A stretch of 64,000 nucleotides of DNA, from NCBI RefSeq assembly GCF_003634215.1, contig NZ_RBWX01000007.1, positions 50,001 to 114,000 on the forward strand, given 5' to 3'. Below are positions 19,207-29,863 of this stretch, in pieces; position 1 is the stretch's first letter; every line of letters begins with the position of its first letter. The position numbers and the translations under genes were made by a program. Source of the stretch: Sphingosinicella microcystinivorans. Its GTDB lineage: Bacteria > Pseudomonadota > Alphaproteobacteria > Sphingomonadales > Sphingomonadaceae. The notes under the pieces were generated by a model, which worked only from the letters and a program-made list of their open reading frames with translations, had not been told where the DNA came from and ran no database searches.

Positions 19207-19565
19207 GAAGCCCCCGCCTCAAATTTTCAACGCAGATGTTGCCCTTGACGCTGGCAACCTATCTGCGTGCGACCCATCAATTTGGAATTGGCCGAAAATC
19301 GACCGTTCCCCGCGAGCCGCAAAGTGTCGTTCAGGGTGCTTAATGTCAATTTAACACGGGGGGTTAAGCGGCGTGGCTGCGATGAAACGACAGGATTCGA
19401 GCGGCGAGCCGTTGGACGCACACGAAACGATTCGTTTCATCGTTTCGTCGCTTGCGTGTCGCAGGGATCAGTGACACCATATGTTGTGTTTTAGGGAGAT
19501 GTGCTGTTTCGTGAGTGCAATGCACCGAAACCTTCGCCTGAAGATCCCGGTCAGGAAGCGCGCCC
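19207..19565. other. Divergent intergenic region between M23 peptidase and SUV3-like helicase
   Basis: About 359 bases without a gene. It is more AT-rich in its middle (19320-19370, with a TTAATGTCAATTTAACAC stretch) than the flanking genes. It contains a cluster of GAAACG half-sites (listed separately) and must hold the promoters of both divergent genes. No small reading frame with convincing features is visible. Confidence 0.6.
19384..19446. promoter_or_regulatory. Cluster of GAAACG half-sites
   Basis: GAAACG occurs directly at 19384-19389 and 19424-19429 and inverted (CGTTTC) at 19433-19438 and 19441-19446. The central pair forms the perfect palindrome GAAACGATTCGTTTC (19424-19438). Four copies within 63 bases of a divergent promoter region suggest an operator for a dimeric regulator. 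No binding protein can be named. Confidence 0.45.
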
Positions 19566-22081
<2,516 letters not shown>

Positions 22082-22085
<4 letters not shown>

Positions 22086-22396
22086 TGCCCTTGGTATTCG
22101 GACCCGCGCTTCGTCTCGATAAATGGCTCTGGTACGCGCGCTGCACCCAGTCCCGCAGTGAGGCGCAGAACCTGTGCGAAAGCCGTCGCCTCCGCATGGA
22201 CGGCCGCGTCATAGACCGCGCCTCGGCGCGGGTGCGGCCCGGCGCCGTGCTCAGTTACACGCGCGGGGGAGAGGTGCACATCGTGCGGGTGGAAGCGCTT
22301 GCGGAACGGCGCGGCCCCTATTCGGAGGCGCGCCAACTCTACACCGATCTCTCGCCGGAATCAGGTGGATTGACGCCGGCCACTGTCGCTGTGTAG
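22082..22396 (+). CDS. S4 domain RNA-binding protein (Hsp15 family)
   Basis: 104-residue protein with an S4 RNA-binding domain at about residues 9-65 (LRLDKWLWYARCTQSRSEAQ). It resembles Hsp15/HslR, which binds stalled 50S subunits carrying nascent chains. The start at 22082 overlaps the helicase stop by 4 bases; a second ATG at 22085 is also possible. The remainder is a short charged tail. Function is by family only. Confidence 0.88.
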
Positions 22397-22439
22397 CAGA
22401 CGCGGGAAACACGCCGTTCGTTTTTGAAGGTGACACGCG

Positions 22440-22769
22440 ATGACTTATGTGGTGACCGAAGCCTGCATCAAGTGCAAGTATATGGACTGCGTGGAAGTCT
22501 GCCCTGTGGATTGCTTCTACGAGGGCGAGAACATGCTCGTCATCAATCCCAGCGAGTGCATCGATTGCGGCGTGTGCGAGCCGGAGTGCCCCGCGGAGGC
22601 GATTCTGCCCGATACCGAAGACGGTCTCGATCAGTGGCTGGAGCTGAATGCGACCTATTCGGCGCAGTGGCCGAACATCACTGCCAAGGGTGACGCGCCC
22701 GACGACGCGGACGCCCACAAGGGCGAAGCCGGCAAGTTCGAGAAGTATTTTTCTTCAAATCCGGGCTGA
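22440..22769 (+). CDS. fdxA: 7Fe ferredoxin
   Basis: 109-residue soluble ferredoxin with one 3Fe-4S and one 4Fe-4S cluster. By comparison with Azotobacter ferredoxin I, Cys9, Cys17 and Cys50 should bind the 3Fe cluster and Cys21, Cys40, Cys43 and Cys46 the 4Fe cluster; Cys12 and Cys25 are extra. The C-terminal extension after residue 60 is usual for the proteobacterial FdxA type. The electron-transfer partner is unknown. It is 43 bases after the S4 gene. FdxA upstream of CarD is a common arrangement in alphaproteobacteria. Confidence 0.97.
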   Translation: MTYVVTEACIKCKYMDCVEVCPVDCFYEGENMLVINPSECIDCGVCEPECPAEAILPDTEDGLDQWLELNATYSAQWPNITAKGDAPDDADAHKGEAGKFEKYFSSNPG

Positions 22770-23038
22770 TTTCGCCCGGCCTGCGCCCGATTGACGCAGA
22801 TTCGACGTAGCGCCGACGTCACTTTTCTGTTATATAAGCGTCGTTGAGCGCAGTTTTGCGGGCTTTCTAGCCCCCTGAACCGCGCTCTTGCTTTGTATAA
22901 TCCACCGCGCGCGGTCGCACCTGCCGGCCGCCCGCCTGAACGCAGGGTCGCGGCAGGACAATCTGAATTTTTCGCGTGTCCGATTTAGGTCGGGGCCACG
23001 TCCGCGCTCTTTGAACATCTGACGAAGGAACCAAATCT
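22770..23038 (+). promoter_or_regulatory. Leader/promoter region of carD
   Basis: 269 bases without a gene. It contains a perfect -10 hexamer TATAAT at 22896-22901 (138 bases before the carD start) without a good -35 at the right distance, and another AT-rich stretch, TTATATAAG, near 22830. CarD-family proteins stabilise promoter complexes, so a weak -35 might be relevant, but that is speculation. Confidence 0.4.
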
Positions 23039-23578
23039 ATGGCAGCAAAGGCACCTGGCTTCAGCGTTGGCGACCATGTCGTGTATCCGAAGCATGGCGT
23101 CGGCCGTATTGTTGAACTCCAGGCGACCGAAATCGCGGGCGCGAAACTGGAGCTCTATGTGCTGCGCTTCGAGAAGGAGCGCATGACGCTCCGCGTTCCC
23201 ATGAACAAGGCCGAAGCCGTGGGTATGCGCAAGCTTTCGAGTCAGGCGACGCTCGCTGACGCGATGACGACGCTGAAGGGCAAGCCCAAGGTGAAGCGCA
23301 CCATGTGGTCGCGCCGAGCGCAGGAGTACGAAGCGAAGATCAACTCGGGTGACCTCGTTTCGATCGCCGAGGTGGTTCGTGATTTGCACCGCGCTGAAGA
23401 CCAGCCCGAGCAGAGCTATTCCGAACGCCAGATCTACGAAGCGGCGATCGGTCGTCTTGCCCGCGAACTCGCCGCCATGGAGGGCGTCGACGAGGCTGCG
23501 GCGCAAACCAAGATCGAAGAAGTGCTCATGAAGAAGCTCGCCGGCGTGAAGGCACAGCAAGACGCTGTAGCGGCCTGA
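23039..23578 (+). CDS. carD: CarD/CdnL family transcription factor
   Basis: 179-residue RNA polymerase-binding regulator that stabilises open promoter complexes, especially at rRNA and growth promoters. The N-terminal Tudor-like RNA polymerase-interaction domain begins FSVGDHVVYPKHGVGRIVEL (about residues 6-25); the C-terminal helical domain (about 80-165) carries the WSRRAQEYEAKINSGDL segment containing the tryptophan that wedges into DNA. Single gene followed by a clear terminator. Confidence 0.95.
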   Translation: MAAKAPGFSVGDHVVYPKHGVGRIVELQATEIAGAKLELYVLRFEKERMTLRVPMNKAEAVGMRKLSSQATLADAMTTLKGKPKVKRTMWSRRAQEYEAKINSGDLVSIAEVVRDLHRAEDQPEQSYSERQIYEAAIGRLARELAAMEGVDEAAAQTKIEEVLMKKLAGVKAQQDAVAA

Positions 23579-23603
23579 TTGCGGCATCTTTTTTCAGTTA
23601 AGA

Positions 23604-23632
23604 AGGGGCGATCCGAGAGGGTCGCCCTTTTT
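23604..23632 (+). terminator. Rho-independent terminator of carD
   Basis: GGGCGA pairs with TCGCCC around a short loop, extended by flanking AAG and CTT, and followed by TTTTT. It lies 26 bases after the carD stop. Confidence 0.85.
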
Positions 23633-23734
23633 CATGGGGCAGCCGCTGATCCGCTGTTGCGGTCAGCGATTTTCCCTGCTAGAGGCCCACGCCTTGCCAG
23701 TCGGCAGAGCGCGAATGCGCCCTGCTTTTCACGT

Positions 23735-23821
23735 GCGGTCGTGGCGGAACTGGTAGACGCGCAGCGTTGAGGTCGCTGTGGCCGAAAGGCCGTGGAAGTT
23801 CGAGTCTTCTCGACCGCACCA
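23735..23821 (+). tRNA. tRNA-Leu(GAG)
   Basis: 87-nt class II tRNA with CCA encoded. The acceptor stem is GCGGTCG with CGACCGC, the anticodon stem CAGCG with CGCTG encloses TTGAGGT, giving anticodon GAG at 23769-23771, and a long variable arm follows. The T arm contains GTTCGAGTC. It reads codon CUC (and CUU by wobble). Confidence 0.95.
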
Positions 23822-23873
23822 AGTAGTGGTAAGTAATTGATATAGAAGAGAAATCCTCTTCCTCCGCCAGAAT

Positions 23874-24362
23874 ATGGTCGAGTTTCCGGAGGGCGCCCCT
23901 CCCTTCAATCCCGATGCGGAAGAGATCGCGGAAATCTGCGTTGCGCGCGGCCTTTTCGAAGCCGATGCTCTGCGGCTCGGTATGCAGTCCGATCCCGACA
24001 AGCTGATCGTGGCGCTGGGCAGGATTGTCGCCCAGGCCGCGATTGCCGTGGAAAAGAGCGATCTTGAAACGGTGGAAGCGCTCGATACGAATTTCCACGA
24101 AACGCTGCTGCGGCTATCGGGCAACCGCTACCTGCTGGAGAGCTATTCGCGTCTCGCGCTCAAGATGCGCGCGCTGCGGCACCGGCTGCCTTCGTCGCGC
24201 ACGCGCATGTCGGAGGCCATCAGCCAGCACCGCCGCATCGTGGATCTCATCGCCGTTGGGGCCGTGGACGAAGCGGTTCAATCGATCGCCGATCATGTAA
24301 AAAATGTTCAGCAGGTGCTCGTCGCAAACATGGCGCGATCCGCCAACGGCGACGCAGGCTGA
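23874..24362 (+). CDS. FCD-domain protein, probably a GntR regulator lacking its DNA-binding domain
   Basis: 162 residues that align with the C-terminal ligand-binding FCD domain of FadR-type GntR regulators, starting almost at once with the domain (EEIAEICVARGLFEADALRL). The metal-binding set is present: Asp and His in LDTNFHETL, then His in SQHRRIVD and ADHVKNV. The usual N-terminal winged helix is missing. The frame upstream is closed by a TGA at 23838, and no Shine-Dalgarno sequence is visible before the ATG. It starts about 50 bases after tRNA-Leu. It may be a decayed remnant or a stand-alone sensor domain. Confidence 0.6.
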   Translation: MVEFPEGAPPFNPDAEEIAEICVARGLFEADALRLGMQSDPDKLIVALGRIVAQAAIAVEKSDLETVEALDTNFHETLLRLSGNRYLLESYSRLALKMRALRHRLPSSRTRMSEAISQHRRIVDLIAVGAVDEAVQSIADHVKNVQQVLVANMARSANGDAG

Positions 24363-24383
24363 TCGAACCGGACGGCGTACCTT

Positions 24384-25943
24384 TCAGCGCCGCTCCAGCT
24401 TCACGGTATAAGAGAGCGAAGCCGAGCCGTTCTCCGGCACGGTAACCGGCAGCACCCAGCCGCCCTGACCACGCTCGGTTCCCGGCAGGCGCTCTGCAAG
24501 ATCGAAGGGCACGATGATCTCGGCACGGACCGGAACGGGCCGGGCGTTTGTGAGCTCGACACGCCAATCCTGCCGCTTCCGGCTCTCCTTCACCTTCGTC
24601 AGGCGCCATTGCACATCCGGGCTCTGTCCGATCGGGAATTCGACGCGTTCGTTCACGGCAAGATCGGCAAGGTCGGCGCTGCCCACCAGAAGATCGTTGC
24701 CTTCGATCGTCTCGAAAATGGTCACGGCGCCCGCGGGCAAGGGCACGCCCAGCCCCTTTTCCACGCTGTTCCTGCCGCGCAGCAGGAAGGGCATCGGCCG
24801 ATAGTCCGGCGATCCCGAAGACACGTTCGCGGCGTATATCCGCTCGAACACGGCGGAAGGTTTTTCGATCATCGCGACCTGCTTCTGCCCTTGCGCCGAC
24901 ACGGTCACGCGTTCCGGCACGCGGTAGAGTTTCAGATCGCCGAGGTCTTCCTGCTCTGCCACCATCGCGACCGGTGCGGGTGCGGGCGGTGGCGGAGGCA
25001 TCGGGATGGCGGGTCGACCCCGCCGCTGCGCGGTTACCACGATGTCTGCGAGGGCTTCGTAGGACCGCTCTTCTTCCGCGGGCCAGGGAAGACGGCTGAA
25101 AACGTGCCGGGGGTGCGTGCTGGTTATGTCCATCGGCCAGCATTTCAAATGCAGGGCAGGGTTCGATGGCTTCGGGGGCCGCGCGCTGCGTTCCCTCTTC
25201 GGCTGTCGGGCCACAACCTGAAGCCGCGCATCCGGGAACGTCTGCGCCCCACCATTGGCAAGCGTGAGCCAGGCGAACAGGGCGATCTTGCCGCTATCCG
25301 TGTCCGCCCTGGCAACATAGCTCGCCGACCAGTCGAACCCCTGTGCCATGTAAGTAAGCTGAACCGTTGCGGTCACCCGCCGGTCGCTGCGCGTCAACAC
25401 GGAGAGCGTTGGGCGCGGCGAAAGGTCGGCCGGAATTTCGGGATAAAGCATCCGTTCGGGCAGGCCGGAGCAGGCGAGGGCCTCATAGCCTTCGGCGGTC
25501 TGGACAATCACGCCGCCGTTCGGTCCCGCCTGGATGATCGCATCCTGCTTGGTGACCTTGCCCGTCTGGCGGTTGGTGCGCTGCAGCGTGACGCGCCGCT
25601 TCAGGAAGGCGTCTACAAGCCCGGCGGGCGAAACAAGCCGCGCGTCGCGGTTCTTCTCGCGGACATCTTCCGGAAGGCCGGTAACGATCGCGGTTTCGGG
25701 CAAAAGGCCCTCCGCCACGCCTTCGAAGCGCACAATGCTGTCGCCGGCCGGAATGGTGATCGTCCGGGTTTCGCTGATGAGCGCGTAACCGGCCGGCCAC
25801 GCCCGATCCAGAGCGCCGCTGCTGCGGCCCGGCGCCCGGTAGATCGTCACCGCGACATCGGAAACCTCACGAGATACGACGGTTGCGGCCGGAGCGGGCG
25901 CGGCCCAGCCGAGAAGCAGCAGGAGGGGCGCGATCACGCGCAC
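24384..25943 (-). CDS. DUF4139 domain protein, exported (paralogue 2)
   Basis: About 519 residues with a signal peptide (MRVIAPLLLLLGWAAPAPAA) and a DUF4139-type mucoidy-inhibitor-like architecture: an N-terminal beta domain, a central segment similar to TYMAQGFDWSASYVARAD, and a C-terminal beta domain ending in EIIVPFDLAERLPG and VTVPENGSASLSYTVKL. I prefer a GTG start at 25943 just upstream of this signal peptide, since the open frame extends further into the preceding gene without a sensible N-terminus; a GTG at 25937 is the alternative. It follows its paralogue by only 5 bases, suggesting one operon. The function is unknown; an envelope role is likely. Confidence 0.75.
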   Translation of the reverse strand: MRVIAPLLLLLGWAAPAPAATVVSREVSDVAVTIYRAPGRSSGALDRAWPAGYALISETRTITIPAGDSIVRFEGVAEGLLPETAIVTGLPEDVREKNRDARLVSPAGLVDAFLKRRVTLQRTNRQTGKVTKQDAIIQAGPNGGVIVQTAEGYEALACSGLPERMLYPEIPADLSPRPTLSVLTRSDRRVTATVQLTYMAQGFDWSASYVARADTDSGKIALFAWLTLANGGAQTFPDARLQVVARQPKRERSARPPKPSNPALHLKCWPMDITSTHPRHVFSRLPWPAEEERSYEALADIVVTAQRRGRPAIPMPPPPPAPAPVAMVAEQEDLGDLKLYRVPERVTVSAQGQKQVAMIEKPSAVFERIYAANVSSGSPDYRPMPFLLRGRNSVEKGLGVPLPAGAVTIFETIEGNDLLVGSADLADLAVNERVEFPIGQSPDVQWRLTKVKESRKRQDWRVELTNARPVPVRAEIIVPFDLAERLPGTERGQGGWVLPVTVPENGSASLSYTVKLERR

Positions 25944-25948
25944 TGGCG

Positions 25949-27313
25949 CTAGTACCGCGTGTCGAATGTTGCGGTCAGCTCGGTGGTGCCGTTGGCGGGG
26001 ACGGGGACCTTCCATTCCATGCGGTCTGCAGAAACCCGGTTGCCGGCAATGCTCTGCGCGGGAACACGCACGTCACCCCACAGGCCGCCCTGCAGCACAT
26101 CCACCGTCACCGGCTCCGGGCGGGCGTTGGTCAGCGTGTAGCGCATCGTCGTCTGCCACCGCCGTTCGGAGAGGCGCTTGCGCTCCTCCACCACGGTTTT
26201 CACCTTCACGTCGAAGGCGTCGCCGGTGGGCACGGCAAGCGAGGAGCCCATCGGCGTATGATCGATCCGACTTTCGCCGATGAACTGCGGGTCACCGCGC
26301 GCGTCGCGCATGTAGACGCGGATCGTGCCGGCGGGCAGTTGATCGCCGAGACCGCCCTGCCTGGAGGTGGAGAACTTGATGACGCTGACGGCGCTTCTCG
26401 GCGTGTCGTTGCTGCCGAGCCAGCCGTTCACGAACTCGTAGGTCTTGCGCGCGGGTGCGCCTTTCACATCCAGGAAGCTCACCTGCTTCTGCTGCGCGTT
26501 GGCGATCGTCGTGCGCTCGGCGAGCGGATAGAGATAATAGTCGCCCAGCCGCTCCCGCGTGCCGCTTTCCGTGCCCGCTTCGTCGAGCCGCCCGCCCAGC
26601 GCCTGGAAACGGTTTTGGCCGCCGCCGACATTGCCGGCGACGAGCAGCGTTCGCGCATTCGTGTAGGTCGTGCCGGTGTTGTTCGTGAGCGTCACCCAGC
26701 CCTGCATGTCTGTGGCGCCCGTCTTCTCGTCGAACAGCATCACATAGTCGCTGGTCCACCCAAGGCCGGGCGTAAGGTAGGAAAGCCGCGTCGGCACCGA
26801 TCCGGCCCGCGCGGCTTCGATCGTCACCGAAAGCGTCGGGCGCGCGCGGAGGTTTTCCGGCACCTTGTCGAAGACGACGCGGACGGGAAGCCCGTCGTCC
26901 CGCAACACCTCGATCCGCGTACCGATCTGAAGCACGATCCCGCCGTTTGCCGCGAGAACGCGGGCCTGCTCGCGGGTTTCGGCGCCGGTGGCGGGATTGG
27001 TGCGGACGATCGTGATCGTCTTGCCGACCGCCTTTTCCATGAGTTTGTCCGGCGAGAGCAGGTCGTAATCGAAATTCTGCTCGACGATCGCGATGCCTGC
27101 CCCGGAAAGGCTGGTGGTTTCGGGGCGGATCTGCGCCGAAACATCCGGAAACTCCTGACGGCTGCGGCCCGCGGGGACGGTCAGCATGCGCGCATCCTGC
27201 ACGAGTGCGATGTTGTTGTTGTAGATGGTGACCGCGAGGTCGCCCTGTGCGCCTTCAGCCAATACCGGTTCGGCCAAAACCAGAAACGGCAACGCGACCA
27301 GCAACGAACGCAT
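25949..27313 (-). CDS. DUF4139 domain protein, exported (paralogue 1)
   Basis: 454 residues with a signal peptide (MRSLLVALPFLVLAEPVLAE). The central LSYLTPGLGWTSDYVMLFD segment matches the DUF4139 signature and the paralogue's GFDWSASYV region. The C-terminus ends VPANGTTELTATFDTRY, the same final beta strand as in the other copy. The two proteins thus share the same order of domains, which supports tandem duplication followed by divergence. No partner enzyme is visible nearby. A GGGAGAG Shine-Dalgarno sequence precedes the ATG at 27313. Confidence 0.85.
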   Translation of the reverse strand: MRSLLVALPFLVLAEPVLAEGAQGDLAVTIYNNNIALVQDARMLTVPAGRSRQEFPDVSAQIRPETTSLSGAGIAIVEQNFDYDLLSPDKLMEKAVGKTITIVRTNPATGAETREQARVLAANGGIVLQIGTRIEVLRDDGLPVRVVFDKVPENLRARPTLSVTIEAARAGSVPTRLSYLTPGLGWTSDYVMLFDEKTGATDMQGWVTLTNNTGTTYTNARTLLVAGNVGGGQNRFQALGGRLDEAGTESGTRERLGDYYLYPLAERTTIANAQQKQVSFLDVKGAPARKTYEFVNGWLGSNDTPRSAVSVIKFSTSRQGGLGDQLPAGTIRVYMRDARGDPQFIGESRIDHTPMGSSLAVPTGDAFDVKVKTVVEERKRLSERRWQTTMRYTLTNARPEPVTVDVLQGGLWGDVRVPAQSIAGNRVSADRMEWKVPVPANGTTELTATFDTRY

Positions 27314-27415
27314 GGGTCTCTCCCGACAATATGGAAGATAGTGGCCCGAACGTCTTGCTTTGAAAAGGCCTGAAAAAATGGAAGACGGCGGGGGCGTCCA
27401 ACGCCGGCGCCGCCT

Positions 27416-27865
27416 TCAGGCCTGGCGCCGCAGGCGGACGAGCGCATCGTCGAGAGCCGAGAGAAAGCGCGACCGGTCTGCCTTGGTGAACGGAGGCGGC
27501 CCGCCGATCGCGTCGCCGTTGGCGCGCAGGTCTGCCATGATCGCCCGAGTGGCAACCGCACTTCCGATGGAATTGGCGGTGAAGAGCTTGCCGTTCGGTG
27601 CGATGACCGTCGCCCCGGCCTTTAGGCAGCGATCGGCGAGCAGGATATCGGCCGTGACGCACACCGCGGCGCCGTCCGCGCGTTCGGCGATCCAGTCGTC
27701 GGCCGCATCGAAGCCGTCGCTGACGACGACGCGGCTGATAAGGTCATGCGCGGGGGTGCGGATCGGGCTGTTGCTCACGATCGTCACCGGCACCGCATGA
27801 CGGAAGGCGACCTTGTATATCTCGTCCTTCACCGGGCATGCATCGGCATCGACGAGGATTCGCAT
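27416..27865 (-). CDS. YaiI/YqxD family protein (DUF188)
   Basis: 149-residue protein of the UPF0178 family, related to NYN/PIN nuclease folds. It carries the family hallmark RILVDADACPVKDEIYKVA at the N-terminus and TADILLADRCLKAGA near residue 90. Function unknown; the fold suggests a metal-dependent nuclease acting on RNA. I start at the ATG at 27865, which overlaps the stop of the DEAD-box helicase as TGATG; a GTG one codon upstream is the alternative. The pairing with an RNA helicase supports an RNA-related role. Confidence 0.88.
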   Translation of the reverse strand: MRILVDADACPVKDEIYKVAFRHAVPVTIVSNSPIRTPAHDLISRVVVSDGFDAADDWIAERADGAAVCVTADILLADRCLKAGATVIAPNGKLFTANSIGSAVATRAIMADLRANGDAIGGPPPFTKADRSRFLSALDDALVRLRRQA

Positions 27866-29646
27866 CACCGGGGGCGAGCCGGCTTCTTGTAACCGCCCGG
27901 CTTGCGGCCTGGATGCCGCGGACCGCGTGCGTCGCCGCCGCGTGCATCCGCGCCCCGTGCCCCGGCGCCGTGCGAAGGTTTCGGGCGATGCGGACGCGAT
28001 GGCCCCGGCCCGTCGTTGTTGGCATTGCGGCGGTTATGCCGCGCCGCTTCGCGCGGCTGTCCCTCAATTGGCACGATTTCCACATCGTCATCGCTCTCGC
28101 TCGCCGGGGAACGGACCATGCTGAGGAACCGCGCGGCGGCGGCCTGTTGAACTTCAAACAGGGTCTCGTTCGCGGTGATGCGGATCGCGCCGATATCGCT
28201 GCGGCTGACATGGCCCCGGCGACAGAGCAGGGGCAGAATCCAGCGCGGATCGGCGTTCTGTCTGCGGCCAAGGTTCAGGCGGAACCACGCGCTGCCTTCG
28301 AAGCCGTCGCGTGGCGCGCGCGGGCCGGGCGCGCCGTTCTCGGCCAGCAATTCCTCCGGCTCGGGCAGAGCCGCGCGGTGAACATGCACCAGCGCGGCGG
28401 CGATCTCCTCGGGACTGCGTTCCGCCAGAAGCCGGTTGGCAAGAGCGCGGTCTTCCTCAGCGATTTCGGTCGGCGTCAGCAGCCGGGCGAGCAGCCTTTC
28501 GCTGTCGGCGCTGCGAATTTCATCGGCCGAAGGCGGCGCGATCCACTCGGCCGCGATCCGCGCCCCGCGCAGCATGGACTCCACGCGACGGCGCCGCGGA
28601 TAAGGCACCACCAGGATCGCGGTGCCTTTCTTGCCGGCGCGGCCCGTGCGACCCGATCGATGCTGCAACGCTTCCGCATCGCGCGGTATCTCGACATGGA
28701 TGACGAGCGAGAGGCCCGGCAGGTCGATACCGCGCGCGGCGACGTCGGTTGCGACGCAAACGCGCGCGCGCCGGTCGCGCAGCGCCTGAAGCGCTTGATT
28801 CCGCTCGTTCTGGCTGTGTTCGCCGGAGAGCGCCACGGCCGCAAAGCCCCGCTCGATCAGGCTTGCGTGCAGATGCCGCACATTATCGCGTGTCGCGCAG
28901 AACAATATGGCGGTTTCCGCCTCGTGAAAGCGCAGCAGATTGACGACGGCGTGTTCGATGTCTGACGGCGCGATGGCGACGGCCTGATAGCTGATGTCAC
29001 CATGCCCGCGGTTCTCCTCCACCGTGGAGATGCGCAGCGCGTCGCGTTGATAGCGGCGCGCCAGTGCGACGATCGGCTTTGGCATGGTTGCCGAAAACAG
29101 CAACGTGCGGCGTTCCTGCGGCGTTGCGTCGAGCAGCTCTTCCAGGTCTTCGCGGAAGCCCATGTCGAGCATCTCGTCCGCTTCATCCAGGATAACGGCG
29201 GCAAGCGCGCGAAGCTCGAGTGCGCCGCGCTCCAGATGGTCGCGCAGGCGACCCGGCGTGCCCACGACGATCTGCGCGCCGCGCGCAAGCGCACGCCGCT
29301 CGAGCGAAGGGTTCATGCCGCCCACGCACGTCGTGACGCGCACGCCGGTGCTTTCGTACAGCCACGACAGCTCGCGGCTCACCTGAAGCGCGAGCTCGCG
29401 CGTCGGCGCGATGACCAGCGCAAGCGGGGCCTCGGCGGGCAGCGCCATGCTCTTTTCATCCAGCAAATCCGCGGCGATGGCGAGGCCGAAGGCTACGGTC
29501 TTGCCGGAACCTGTCTGGGCGGAAACGATCAGATCCCGCCCCTCCGCCTCGGTTTCAAGCACGGCAGCCTGTACGGGGGTGGGCGCAGAGTAGCCGCGCG
29601 TTACGAGCGCTTCGGATAGAAGCGCGGGAATGTTCTTGAAAATCAT
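27865..29646 (-). CDS. DEAD-box RNA helicase with DbpA-type RNA-binding domain
   Basis: 593-residue ATP-dependent RNA helicase. The Q motif (PTPVQAAVL) is near residue 22, Walker A is AQTGSGKT (43-50), motif II is DEADEML, motif III is SAT, and motif VI is HRSGRTGRAG. After the helicase core (about 380 residues) comes a DbpA-like RNA-binding domain (RLNLGRRQNADPRWIL to about residue 545) and a basic, Gly/Arg/Pro-rich disordered tail. This resembles CsdA/DeaD, so ribosome assembly or mRNA turnover is likely. I chose MIFKNIPALL at 29646, preceded by AAGAGAAC; an ATG six codons upstream is also in frame. Confidence 0.9.
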   Translation of the reverse strand: MIFKNIPALLSEALVTRGYSAPTPVQAAVLETEAEGRDLIVSAQTGSGKTVAFGLAIAADLLDEKSMALPAEAPLALVIAPTRELALQVSRELSWLYESTGVRVTTCVGGMNPSLERRALARGAQIVVGTPGRLRDHLERGALELRALAAVILDEADEMLDMGFREDLEELLDATPQERRTLLFSATMPKPIVALARRYQRDALRISTVEENRGHGDISYQAVAIAPSDIEHAVVNLLRFHEAETAILFCATRDNVRHLHASLIERGFAAVALSGEHSQNERNQALQALRDRRARVCVATDVAARGIDLPGLSLVIHVEIPRDAEALQHRSGRTGRAGKKGTAILVVPYPRRRRVESMLRGARIAAEWIAPPSADEIRSADSERLLARLLTPTEIAEEDRALANRLLAERSPEEIAAALVHVHRAALPEPEELLAENGAPGPRAPRDGFEGSAWFRLNLGRRQNADPRWILPLLCRRGHVSRSDIGAIRITANETLFEVQQAAAARFLSMVRSPASESDDDVEIVPIEGQPREAARHNRRNANNDGPGPSRPHRPKPSHGAGARGADARGGDARGPRHPGRKPGGYKKPARPR

Positions 29647-29751
29647 GTTCTCTTGCTTGTGCATTCCGCGACACATGTCGGCGGCGGCAAGGCGCTGTCG
29701 CCCGCTTTCGTCACGCGATAGGCGTGTCGCGGCGTTGACGCAATAGATGAA

Positions 29752-29776
29752 CCGGCCTGGCGCCGGCCCAGGCCGG
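29752..29776. other. GC-rich hairpin between divergent genes
   Basis: CCGGCCTGG (29752-29760) and CCAGGCCGG (29768-29776) form a perfect 9-bp stem around a 7-base loop, in the 217-bp gap between the DEAD-box helicase and the GntR gene. No T-run follows. It could be a REP-like element or part of a leader; no function can be assigned. Confidence 0.4.
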
Positions 29777-29863
29777 CCGCCGGCGTCGCCCCGGTGCCCC
29801 TTTGACTTGACATCTCCGGGCTGTACCACTTGGGCAACAGCGGAAACCCGATGCAGGACGAAG

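Noticed and set aside
23735-24362. Genomic island inserted at tRNA-Leu
   Set aside because: No integrase or direct repeat of the tRNA 3' end is visible, and base composition does not change.
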